Made by a program: the position numbers and the translations under genes. Shown piece after piece: positions 44,152 to 55,334 of a DNA stretch of 64,000 nucleotides. Within the stretch, counting starts at the first letter, position 1, and each line of letters starts with the position of its first letter. The notes under the pieces are model-generated. The model searched no databases, was not told the origin of the DNA, and saw only the letters and a list, made by a program, of their open reading frames with translations. The stretch comes from Auricularia sp. M13 (Eukaryota > Basidiomycota > Agaricomycetes > Auriculariales > Auriculariaceae), in contig CM073194.1 in NCBI GenBank assembly GCA_037042915.1, positions 1-64,000 of the forward strand, read 5' to 3'.

Positions 44152-47100
44152 CGCCATTCTGCCTTCCCCATCGATGTTGGGACCGAGACCGATCAGCCGG
44201 AGAAAGGTTGGGACCTAGGTTGGGTATTGGGGACGATGGCGGCCGAGGCAGACAATGCACAGTTTGATCACACTAGCTCTTGGGGAGTGAGGTCTGCCGC
44301 GTACGTTTTCTCCGGGCATTGCAAGCATTTGACATGTCACAATTGCAAGGAACCCATATCAACACTTCATTTCCCAGTCACCGCGAGCACGTCTCCGATC
44401 CGAGCCTACGATTCCCAAGATTGGGAGCCCCGCACAACGCTTCCTCCTTCCTTGGAATTTCCGACAAGTTATGAACGTACTACTAGTCCTGATGTTAAAT
44501 GATACACAAGATCATGACCAGGTAGACAGGTTTATGGCGCCGGTGAATGATATTTGATATTATATCCAGGGGTGCTGAAGAAGTGGATGTGGTTTCTGGG
44601 GATGCTCATGGTGGCCTTGTAGCAGGCGGTGTGCTTGATGCCCATGCATAACCTAACCTAACCGAATCATTAGAGATGGGAGTCCTTAATGAGAAGCCTC
44701 AACATGGAGAATAGTTATGCCAAAGACGTTGTGCCATTGGAAATCATAGGCGCTGTTTGTCCAAAGGTTTCATTCAATCCAAGATTTGAAAGACACCATG
44801 CACTGATCATCCATATTTTACAAATGCCATTACGGACACATCAGTGCATGTAGACTTCTCAAATCCATTCTGACTCCTGGGAAACACTAGGACTGGAAAG
44901 TGGATTGGGGTAATATAGCACCTGCCATCCTACCATGATACTGGGCCACAGGAGGACTGGGAGACTCTATACATCCGGCTTGCCTGCAGGTCCCCTCATT
45001 CTGTTCCTTCTGATCCTCTTCAGGTCACATTTCTGAAGGAAATGATATGAGGTATCTCTTTGAAGCAGGAGGAAGTTGGACCGAATTTTCTCTGTGAAAG
45101 ATTCACCTTTCAAAGAATGAGGAGCTGACCTAAGGATGGTTTTACATTTGAAACTGCTCCCCTGAAATGTAGTCATATGGCTAGGTTATATTGCAGCACA
45201 GTCAGCAAGGCAGGGTGACAGTAAAACGGACAGTCAGAGGTTGTTCGGTCAACCGATGAAACTCTTCAATCATGAATGGGGTATTTAAGGCATATTTCGA
45301 AATTGAAATTTGACTAATGGGCGGTTGCACATGAGTCTAGATAACACTAACCATTCAGATGGAGCAGAGGAGCAGTGTGCACATCCCAAGCCTGCTATTA
45401 TAGCTGGGTATGAGAAAGATTTGAATATTGAGAGTTTGGCAGATCATAGGGCCAAAGATATGTAGTGTACAGAGAGGTCACAATTGTTGTTGGGCAGGTA
45501 ACCTGCATATAAGAGCCTGTGATGGACACATTGATGTACATTGAAGGCAAGTCCAACTTTTTCATAGCCGGGGTCAACTCCAAGGCCGCTGATGGGGGAT
45601 CAAAAGGGCCCCGCACACAGAGGTCCGACTTTTTCATAGCAGCAGTCAACTCCATCAGAGGGCAGTTGATGGGGGATCAAAAGGGCCCCACACACACAGG
45701 TCCGACTTTTTCATAGCCGCAGTCAACTCCATCAGAGGGCTGTTGATGGGGGATCAAAAGGGCCCCACACACAGAGGTCCGACTTTTTCATAGGCGCAGT
45801 CAACTCCATCAGAGTGCAGTTGATGGAGACCGAGGGTGCCGCACACAGAGGTCCGACTTTTTCATAGGGAGACACAAACCCATCAGAGGGCTGTTAATGG
45901 ACACTGAGGGTGCCACACACAGAGGTCCGACTTTTTCATAGGGAGACACAAACCCATCAGAGGGCAGTTGATGGGGGATCAAAAGGGCCCCACACACAGA
46001 GGTCCGACTTTTTCATAGGCGCAGTCAACTCCATCAGAGGGCTGTTGATGGGGGATCAAAAGGGCCCCACACACAGAGGTCCGACTTTTTCATAGGCGCA
46101 GTCAACTCCATCAGAGTGCAGTTGATGGAGACCGAGGGTGCCGCACACAGAGGTCCGACTTTTTCATAGGCGCAGTCAACTCCATCAGAGTGCAGTTGAT
46201 GGAGACCGAGGGTGCCGCACACAGAGGTCCGACTTTTTCATAGGCGGAGTCAACTCCATCAGAGGGCTGTTGATGGACACTGAGGGTGCCGCACACAGAG
46301 GTCCGACTTTTTCATAGGGAGACACAAACCCATCAGAGGGCTGTTGATGGACACTGAGGGTGCCACACACAGAGGTCCGACTTTTTCATAGGGAGACACA
46401 AACCCATCAGAGGGCAGTTGATGGGGGATCAAAAGGGCCCCACACACAGAGGTCCGACTTTTTCATAGCCGCAGTCAACTCCATCAGAGGGCTGTTGATG
46501 GGGGATCAAAAGGGCCCCACACACAGAGGTCCGACTTTTTCATAGGCGCAGTCAACTCCATCAGAGTGCAGTTGATGGAGACCGAGGGCCCCGCACACAG
46601 AGGTCCGACTTTTTCATAGGCGCAGTCAACTCCATCAGAGTGCAGTTGATGGAGACCGAGGGTGCCGCACACAGAGGTCCGACTTTTTCATAGGCAGACA
46701 CAAACCCATCAGAGGGCTGTTGATGGACACCGAGGGTGCCGCACACAGAGGTCCGACTTTTTCATAGGGAGACACAAACCCATCAGAGGGCTGTTGATGG
46801 ACACTGAGGGTGCCGGACACAGAGGTCCGACTTTTTTATAGGGAGACTCAGACAATGGCCAGCAGGACAGTGCAAGGTTGGTAGGTAGGTAGGTAGATAG
46901 GTACAGGAATTGTGACCCTATGCAGACAAGTGAACAGGAGATGATACTACCTGGTGCAACTTAGCCATCTGAGGCTGTATGTATGGCAGGCAGGATATCC
47001 AAGCCTGTGCAGACCAGGCAGGAGTTCTTGTGCAGGCCAGGCAGGAAGTCCTGGCCTGCGAAGGCCAGGCAGAAAGTCCTAGCCTGTGAAGGCCAGGCAG

Positions 47101-47175
47101 GAAGTCCTAGCCTGCGAAGGCCAGGCAGGAAGTCCTAGCCTGTGCAGGCCAGGCAAGATTTCCTGCCTGGTATGC
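44152..47175. repeat. Higher-order repeat copy 2 (about 3.0 kb)
   Basis: Same order as copy 1: exon (44152-44502), spacer, satellite array (45535-46850), GGTA microsatellite, CAGGC minisatellite. The exon and spacer differ from copy 1 by only a handful of bases over 1.4 kb. The array differs in unit number, about 17 against 20. Confidence 0.92.
45535..46850. repeat. 74-77 bp satellite array 2, about 17 units
   Basis: Units as in array 1 but cleaner. The order of variants (GATCAAAAGG type, GAGACCGAGG type, GACACTGAGG type with ACACAAACCC) repeats about every six units, which shows a second level of duplication of about 450 bp (compare 45910 with 46360). Confidence 0.95.
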
Positions 47176-47189
47176 CTGGAACCCCCTCT

Positions 47190-48683
47190 ATAACCAACTT
47201 TTTCATAGCCGGGGTCAACTCCAAGGCCGCTGATGGGGGATCAAAAGGGCCCCGCACACAGAGGTCCGACTTTTTCATAGCAGCAGTCAACTCCATCAGA
47301 GGGCAGTTGATGGGGGATCAAAAGGGCCCCACACACAGAGGTCCGACTTTTTCATAGGCGCAGTCAACTCCATCAGAGGGCTGTTGATGGGGGATCAAAA
47401 GGGCCCCACACACAGAGGTCCGACTTTTTCATAGGCGCAGTCAACTCCATCAGAGTGCAGTTGATGGAGACCGAGGGTGCCGCACACAGAGGTCCGACTT
47501 TTTCATAGTCGCAGTCAACTCCATCAGAGTGCAGTTGATGGAGACCGAGGGTGCCGCACACAGAGGTCCGACTTTTTCATAGGCGCAGTCAACTCCATCA
47601 GAGGGCTGTTGATGGACACTGAGGGTGCCACACACAGAGGTCCGACTTTTTCATAGGGAGACACAAACCCATCAGAGGGCAGTTGATGGGGGATCAAAAG
47701 GGCCCCACACACAGAGGTCCGACTTTTTCATAGGCGCAGTCAACTCCATCAGAGGGCTGTTGATGGGGGATCAAAGGGCCCCACACACAGAGGTCCGACT
47801 TTTTCATAGGCGCAGTCAACTCCATCAGAGTGCAGTTGATGGAGACCGAGGGTGCCGCACACAGAGGTCCGACTTTTTCATAGGCGCAGTCAACTCCATC
47901 AGAGGGCTGTTGATGGACACTGAGGGTGCCACACACAGAGGTCCGACTTTTTCATAGGGAGACACAAACCCATCAGAGGGCAGTTGATGGGGGATCAAAA
48001 GGGCCCCACACACAGAGGTCCGACTTTTCATAGGCGCAGTCAACTCCATCAGAGGGCTGTTGATGGGGGATCAAAAGGGCCCCACACACAGAGGTCCGAC
48101 TTTTTCATAGGCGCAGTCAACTCCATCAGAGTGCAGTTGATGGAGACCGAGGGTGCCGCACACAGAGGTCCGACTTTTTCATAGGCGCAGTCAACTCCAT
48201 CAGAGTGCAGTTGATGGAGACCGAGGGTGCCGCACACAGAGGTCCGACTTTTTCATAGGCAGACACAAACCCATCAGAGGGCTGTTGATGGACACTGAGG
48301 GTGCCGCACACAGAGGTCCGACTTTTTTATAGGGAGACTCAGACAATGGCCAGCAGGACAGTGCAAGGTTGGTAGGTAGGTAGGTAGATAGGTACAGGAA
48401 TTGTGACCCTATGCAGACAAATGAACAGGAGATGATACTACCTGGTGCAACTTAGCCATCTGAGGCTGTATGTATGGCAGGCAGGATATCCAAGCCTGTG
48501 CAGACCAGGCAGGAGTTCTTGTGCAGGCCAGGCAGGAAGTCCTGGCCTGCGAAGGCCAGGCAGAAAGTCCTAGCCTGTGAAGGCCAGGCAGGAAGTCCTA
48601 GCCTGCGAAGGCCAGGCAGGAAGTCCTAGCCTGTGCAGGCCAGGCAAGATTTCCTGCCTGGTATGCCTGGAACCCCCTCTATA
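47190..48683. repeat. Higher-order repeat copy 3, lacking exon and spacer
   Basis: It starts directly with the first satellite unit (CCAACTTTTTCATAGCCGGG), about 15 units to 48340, then the GGTA microsatellite and CAGGC minisatellite (48480-48675). The start joins to copy 2 at AACCCCCTCTATAACC, and the end of copy 3 has the same AACCCCCTCTATAACC followed by telomeric repeats instead of another array. Confidence 0.92.
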
Positions 48684-48732
48684 ACCTAACCTAACCTAAC
48701 CTAACCCTAACTAACCCTAACCCTAACCCTTA
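48683..48732. repeat. Interstitial telomeric tract (C-strand, CCCTAA)
   Basis: About 47 bp: four CCTAA-type degenerate units, then CCCTAACTAACCCTAACCC and CTAACCCTTAG. The units on the right side are the most regular. With CCCTAA reading left to right, this tract has the orientation of a left chromosome end for the sequence to its right. Confidence 0.9.
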
Positions 48733-50048
48733 GTCGATCACGATGTGGAACCGTTTGTAGTCCTCGGTAAAGTTGTCCATGTAGCTGTCGAGGCAAAGAC
48801 ATCGATGCGCGCGCCAATGAGCGGGTAGGCTGCGCGTCGGGTCCATGGTATGCAGCCACAAGGATTTTTCCTGCTCGTACCATTCCGTCTCCCATTCTGA
48901 TAGCGCATGCATCAACGTCAGACCGGAAAGCAACTGTTACGCTTACTGTCACCGAATGCTGAGGCGTCCAGGTTGTAAATGTACCGATCGCGATTCACCA
49001 GTGCCGCGCTATTGTCAAGGGTGTGGATATGAGAAGAACCCTGCTGAAACCACTCGCGTATAAGGTGGCGATGTAACGTCGAGGGATAGAATCCTCGCCG
49101 CAGACGGCGGGCGATTTCGTCGCTTGCATTGCATAACTCGACGACCTCGCACATCTCTGTGAACAAGTACGAGACAGCGCGATGGTAGTAGGCCTCGCGA
49201 AAGCGCTCCTCGCCAGTTCCGTTTTCGAGGTTGCCATGCTGGTGGCAGCGCACAACATAGAGGTATGTCGCAGTGTGGATGAGGATCTGAAGTGGCCGAA
49301 CCAGCCAGTTGCTAATGGGCAAGATAAGTCGACGCGGTTTGCGCTCGAGAGGTACTGAGAGAATATTCTGAGGATCCAGACGCCGTGAGACGCGAGGCGG
49401 CGGTCTGGCATTGAGAACTGGCTCTACCCCCGTTCCAGCGCGTGCGTTTGGTTGCGGCGGGTCATGAGCAACGATCCGGACGCGGTCGAGCCCAGGCGGC
49501 ATCGGAGCATCTGGTTCAAGAGCAATGCGCTCGGCCTGGACGCAAAACTGCGGGGTATTGTCCTCCGCCTCCAGCTCGAGAATGCGCATGCGGACCCTCG
49601 GGACCAGCCACCAAGATGTCGGACTTTTAGGAAGACCATGCAAAGGGTCGCGCGGCATGTGCGTGACAGTCCAGAAGTATGTACCAAAGCGCGCGAATGC
49701 TTCGGGCTCTGGCAGTTTGACGACGTGATCAGGAACCATTGCCGCCGGTGGGGACTGCTTCCTGCGTTTCTTTTTCTTCTTCCGAGTAAGCTTCGGGACT
49801 TTGCGCCAGTCGATGTCCTCAAGAATAGGCTCCAGAAGCTCGTTATCTTCGGACAGGGCAAATTTGTCCTCAGTCCAATTCGAGCCAAGGAGCTGCGTGT
49901 ACTCGTCTGGCAGGGCACCGAGATCGGCAGCATCGGGAAGTCTCGTGATGTTGGCGGGAGGAAGAGGAATATTTTGAAGTTCCTCGTCAACAGAAGGTAG
50001 ACTGTCGTCGCCTGAATCGGACGGCTGGCTGGACGGCTGGCTGGACAT
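48730..50048 (-). CDS. Unknown 422-aa protein, 3' end cut by telomeric repeat
   Basis: Exon 1 is 50048-48947 and exon 2 48896-48730, with a 50-nt intron (GTAAGC...ATCAG); the total is 423 codons with the stop. ATG at 50048 (MSSQPSSQPSDSGDDSLPSV). An acidic N-terminus is followed by a basic run (KLTRKKKKKRRKQ, likely nuclear signal), then a globular part with AFARFGTYFWTVTHMPRDPL, ISNWLVRPLQILIHTATYLY and FREAYYHRAVSYLFTEMCEV, ending EDYKRFHIVID. No family is recognised. The TAA stop lies in the first telomeric unit, so the natural C-terminus is probably lost. It is divergent from the gene at 50160 (111 bp between the ATGs). Confidence 0.7.
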
Positions 50049-50159
50049 GCTGGTCGGGAGTCAAGAAGCAAACACGTGCCGCAGTCCGGACTCCATTGGC
50101 AGGTACGAAGCGCGCGCTTGCACGGCTAATTGCCACTCCGCTTTTTTACTTCGCTCACA

Positions 50160-52052
50160 ATGGGTCTTGCGGTGGCCTACCATGCCGCCGTCACGGCTTA
50201 CTATATGAAGGGGCGCTTGGACGCGCTGAGGATCGACGTTTACTGGCCGGTCAAACGCGCCCTACCCTCCTGTCAGCCGCACGCCCGGTACCCGGCCATT
50301 ATAGATGAAGCGCAGTGCAAGGACCTTGCACTGGGCACTCGAGCAAAGCGACGTCTCGCTCCGCCCAAGCCAGGCTCGCAGAAAAGTGGGTCATTGTGGG
50401 TTTTGTTTTTCGCCACCCTTCTGAACTGTGAGAAGCGCAAGGGACGAAGCAGCTGCGGCAGAATTCAGCGGCGCTCGCAACTAGTGAGTATTGCTGCATT
50501 GGCAACGAGTTTGCGACTATGCTAAAACCACGTTCAGCATCATCGCACGTGCGTACGGCTCAAACTTACCACACACGGCTTCTGATGATTCCCAGATGTG
50601 TGCAGGATGTGGCAATAGCGCATCCAATATACGCTGCTGCTCATGCCTGCGCTGGTTTTGCGAACGTCCGTCGGATTCGGAGGAGTTTGCGTTGGGATGT
50701 GTTCAAGGTGTTCGCTTGACCGACGAATTCGTCTGCCCAGCGTGCGTTGCGGGAAGGGTCACGGTGCGTACTGATAGGGCCAACTATTAAACCGCCTCGG
50801 CTCACATAGTTTAGTATAAATACTTCGGTGCCCATCCAAGTCGCTTCCGCAGACCCGACAGCATCGAACCGCTGCTATTCATCACTATCTCATGCGTGGG
50901 TGCGATGTCGCAGTCCGGCAACGACCTGGAAACCCGAGTCATGCGCAGATTCTCCATTTCTAACGGAGAGCGGGCGAGTTTGCTTTGATTTACGTCGGTT
51001 CCACTCTGACTTCCCACCAGTACAAAAAGGTTCGCCATTATCTGCGCAAGACGGAAAACATCGAGATGCCACAGACGGCGCGCAACACCATCATCCAGCA
51101 CCTCGTTCGCAACCCGGAAAGCCGCATTGTTATAATCGTTGAGACTCACTGCGACGGTGAGACGGGTCAAATGGAGGTTGCAAATGGCGTCTTTAAGCCA
51201 TGGTACAACGTGAGTTCATTCACACGTGAGACAAACAATGGTCTCAATTGCCACAGGCCATCATGTCACTGCTTGGGGATGCAGCACAGCTCATCCAGAA
51301 GACCTCAGCAGCCAAATATCTTGCGCTGATGACATGCGGTCCGGCGTTCACGGTCCCGGAAAGTATGCAGTCGATTCAGGACCTGGTCAAAAGGTATTTT
51401 TCCATTTTATCGGAGCTCCCAGGAGTTGTCTGACGTCCCAAGTAATCTGGTTGACGCAGTTTTCGGTGGGATGGCCAATTCGTTTGTGCCTGCAGACTGC
51501 GCACCTGCCCTCGTCGACTTTATCTATCGCCTGCTCATGCGAGGCGCGGTGTACGACGACAATACGCTCCAGCAGCACGCTACGCAGGCCTTCCTGGCAA
51601 ACCCGGGAATGTTGATGCTCAACAGCCCCATCTTTGTCACCCGAGTTGGCAAAACGGACGGCGTCAGCGTAACAAACCTGCGCATCGCGGACGAATACGC
51701 ACCTTGGGGATTCCGTCTTCCAGACTGCCCGGATTGTGGTCACAACTTCTGCGTCAAGGTCGAGATCGAGAAGAGTAACCGGGCGAAACGGCGTGCGGGG
51801 GTGCTGACAAGCGTTCGCGTCAAGTGCATCTCTCCCGCACATTCTCCAAATCCTAGGACGGTTTATCGTGACTGCCCCGATGGAGTCTACAGCGCAACGC
51901 CGGACAGCTCGCTTGTGTGGCATGCACTGCCAATTGCACAACCCACGTGGAAGTGGAAGGACACTGTCATCCAGCCCGCTCCGTCCGCAAGCGCCAAAAA
52001 GCAGGTTACGCGTGCGGACCGGCAGCAGAGGTTCGGAAAGGCACCTCTTTGA
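50160..52052 (+). CDS. Unknown Cys-rich protein with a PHD/RING-like finger
   Basis: ATG at 50160 (MGLAVAYHAAVTAYYM), stop 52052. Exons joined by eye: a first exon to about 50387; one or two exons whose borders near 50,400-50,540 remain unclear; a zinc-finger exon (MCAGCG, RCCSCLRWFC, CPACV); YKYFGAHPSRFRRP; then after a possible GC-AG intron (GCGAGT...ACCAG, about 50966-51019) YKKVRHYLRKTENIEMPQ; the intron at about 51210-51256; SLLGDAAQLIQKTSAAKYLA; the intron at 51393-51441; and a long last exon with CPDCGHNFCVKVEIEKSN. The Cys pairs suggest two zinc sites. The family is unknown. The acidic/basic tail ends TRADRQQRFGKAPL. Confidence 0.55.
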
Positions 52053-52059
52053 AATATGT

Positions 52060-54540
52060 CCTTAGAAAGAATAGACATGACGATGGTACTTGAGCCGATA
52101 ATTTGGTAGGCAACTGGCCTCAGTACCCCATAGACTATGTAGGGTTGTGACAAATTAGCAAGCTCAAGTGAGCATGTAATCAAGTTGAGAGCACTATATT
52201 CTCACTGCCTACGGATCGTCACAAAGGTCGGAGATCAGTAGCATGTGTCCGATGGGTGGAAGAGCTAGGTATCAACACAGATTGACGCCAGCTGCAGCAG
52301 GATCATGCAGCCTGGTGACGACGCCAGCGCGCGCTGTCGGACCATCTCCCCGTCGTTTGCGTTCGCTCGGTTCGACAGCGCAGAGGAGCAACAGAGCGGT
52401 ATCGCAGCGCAAAGCTCGCAGTTGCCGTGGCGAGTGCTGGCGCGACACCAGAGATCTGCGTGCCCCGCGAACAGCGACCGAGCGCGACGCAAGTTGCGGC
52501 GCACGCGCATTCTTCCGGGTTTGCATGCGGGACGGTTTCCCGCGCGAAGGCTTGCATCGACCATGTCAACGTCGGGGACCGCGCTCTCGGCCCTGTACGC
52601 ATACGTCGGCGCTGGGGACGGTGTGCGCGTCCGCGCGATGGCGTGCGCGACATCCAAGCGGTGGCGCATACGCGATGGCGGTGTGGATGTGCGTCGCCAT
52701 GAGCATGTGCGGGCGATCCCAGAGCCCGACGCCGCCATCGCGCGCCGCGGACAGGATGACGGCGTCCGTGATTGCGTATGCACTCGTTTCAGCGCCGCCA
52801 GTGTGCGCGCGAGACAGCGAGTGTAGCCAGAGCATGGTATCCTGCGGCGACGCCCGCGTCGGCAGGTACGGGACAGTCGCCACCTCCCGTGGCCCGGGCT
52901 CGCGATGATGGACGGCGTACCGGAACCGCTGAGCGGGTCCAGTCGCCGTGCAAATCTCGCAATACGAGCGTGGCCGCACGCGCGTGACGAAGCCGCCGCG
53001 CCCGGGGATGCCATCGGCTAGCAGCACGTCATGCAGCTGCGCGAACCGCTCACGACGCCCACTGGTAGATGGCAAGCTGCTAGCGGCATGCCTCGCAACA
53101 TTCTCGACACGAGTCGAGAGCGCGCTCGGGGATGGTGGTGGTCGGAATGGAACGCGAAGCCTGCGGCTGCAGCGGATGCGCTATCAGAACTCGGGCACAC
53201 AGCCATTTGATGTCGAACTTACCGGACGGCAGAGCGCGCCAGAACTTTTGGCTCGAAGCCGCCATTGGGTCGAGGGCGACGCGGTAAATGCTGGCGTTGC
53301 TAAAGAACCTGGGCGATCATTTTCTAGCTTTGCATCAGCCTCAGCGTCGACAAAATACCAGTCATTGCTTACCTGCTGCGCTCACGGTTCCCAAGCAACA
53401 GAGAGTGACCTCTATCTTCGTGTGCTGCGCTTGCGCGTCGAGAACAGCGGGCGCGTAGGGCTCGCGGTCGATCACACCCTTCGGGTGTTCTTCCCGGAAG
53501 CGTGAGATGTCTGTGAGCAAACGTCAATATCGTGCCACAGACGGGAAAAGCGCGCGAAGATCTAGAAGCCGCGGTACCGACTGTACCGCACGCAGGAAAG
53601 GATGGTCAGCGCGCCGGCGCGTTGGCGCGAGGCCAGTTCGAGTCGCGCACTATTCACGGCGTTCGGGCAACGCAGCGGCGCGCCGAGCTAGCAGACTCAG
53701 AGTAGTCATAAAAACGGCGCCGGCTCGCATAGGCAGCGCCGCACGCGCGCGCGTGCAAGATGCCCGATACGCGGCGGGTGCGCGTGGAGATGAGAACGAC
53801 GGGGTGTGCAGCGAGCTGGGCGCAAGCGCGGCGTGCGCAGCTTGTTACGCTGGCACGCGGTCGTAGGCTAGGTGTGGCGCCTTACAGGGCAGCACCTCCG
53901 GTGTAGAGGAAGGGTGCCAGCGCCGAGACGAGCGCGAGCCGCTGAGGGAGTTGCAAGGCGGTACGCCCTGGCCGAGCCGACCGCCGCTGACGAAATGGAA
54001 TATGAAAAGGGCAGTGCTCACATTGCATGAACCGCCGCCATATCGACCTGTCGTCGGCGCGGTCGTTAAAGCGCCTTCTTGGTGGTGCTCGTGCCGTCGT
54101 TGGCTTTAATCCTCTGGCCGCTGTCGAGCTCATGCTGTCCCGAATTCGAATAGTTTGGCGTTGGTAGCGGCGAGCAGATGCTAGAAACGGCCGTAAGTAA
54201 GCAGAACAACCGGATCGTCATTGAAATCACGCACGATTTGGCGGATGCTGTGCGCGAGTCGAAATGGACCAGCGTCGGCGTGGGCGTTGCCTGAATGCGC
54301 GGCATATCGCGCGCTGGCTGCCACAGAGCGGCCGGGAAATATTGGACTGAAGGTATGCGGGCGGCGCCAGCAGGCTGCAGTGCGCGCGCGGCGGTCGAGG
54401 CGGGAAGGAGAGGAGCGGCGTCGCGCTTTGCAGCTCCGCCGCACCTCTTCGTACGCCGACGAACGGTGCCCCGGCTGCCTCTGGGTACCCGCCGCTACAA
54501 GTGCTCAATGTCAATCTGCCGGAATTTCGTCCAAATATTA
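52060..54540. other. CpG-rich stretch with overlapping open frames; gene content uncertain
   Basis: The base composition is clearly GC- and CpG-rich (many CGCG words) and nearly all six frames are open for long runs, so frame length is no evidence here. The best candidate is on the minus strand, about 53505 to 52300: HTKIEVTLCCLGTVSAA, then ASIYRVALDPMAASSQKFW, RALPSGKFDIKWLCARVLIA, RPRSYCEICTATGPAQRFRY and YAITDAVILSAARDGGVGLW. These read like protein with a few Cys pairs, but a complete exon chain could not be built. 53,500-54,540 shows no coherent coding signal. Confidence 0.35.
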
Positions 54541-55330
54541 ACGGACTCGTATATCATTTTGAAAGACCATGTACTCCTCTCATATACTCGATGAATGATG
54601 CCCCAATGGCGCAAAATGTTGCAGTGATTAGATTTGCCTGCCGGCCGCAGTTGTTATCAGCTGGAATTCAGTTTCTTTAGGCTTGCTTGCACTCAAAATT
54701 ATGGCAAACTTTAGTGATCGTTTAAACAGGATTATATTGAATCTGAGCGTCAGGCAAAAACGACTTCAACCGTCCATTGACCGCATCGGTCAACTCCCGG
54801 ACGGAGTTTGAAATCGTGTCAGCATCCGCCCATCACCATCCAGCTCGCTCTCTACTCATGCACCTACAGGGTCTTCGTCGCGGCGCCTTTGATGGCGGGT
54901 GATTCAGGAAGTCATCCTTCCGTTATCCTGGGCATTTATTGCGCCATGGCCAGCTTAGTTCGTTCGCTCCAGAAAATTTTCACCTGGAACCATAGAGCTG
55001 ATATTCTGTGACCCGCAGCATAATGGGCTATAGCAATTTCAAAACCAACATATACGAACTAACGGAAGATTATTACGCGCTAACTGCGCAATTTAGGGTG
55101 ACTGTGCGGTGCTGGAGTGCGTGCTCCAGATATTTTGTGTATTGAAGACTGACCGAGGCAAAGTTTGAAGAAGACTGTCAGCTGGTGTACGTGCAACTGT
55201 ACCACGCCGTAAATGCCAGAATCTCTGTGACCCGGTGTGTGCTTCAGTCATTTCTTCGAGGCTGCTACAGACAATTGACTGTTACATTATCCCCACCATC
55301 CTCTTCACCGCACAGACTCGGCACTGTTTT
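54541..55330. other. Intergenic, with a weak palindrome copy at 54760-54815
   Basis: After the CpG-rich stretch the sequence turns AT-rich. At 54760-54815 AACTCCCGGACGGAGTTTGA, AATCGTGTCAGC resembles the end of the copy at 3025-3072 (GTCGGGGTTTGAAAGCGTGT). No gene seen. Confidence 0.45.
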
Positions 55331-55334
55331 GTGC

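Noticed and set aside
42321-48311. Many open frames inside the satellite arrays
   Set aside because: They occur in several frames on both strands and only reflect the stop-poor unit; the unit length is not a steady multiple of three.
42265-48340. Regular short repeats as a CRISPR array
   Set aside because: There are no unique spacers; units are contiguous 74-77 bp satellite copies in a eukaryotic genome with introns and telomeric repeats.
3025-54815. Palindromes as Helitron 3' hairpins
   Set aside because: No CTRR end follows the hairpins, no TC start was found, and stems are much longer than usual Helitron hairpins.
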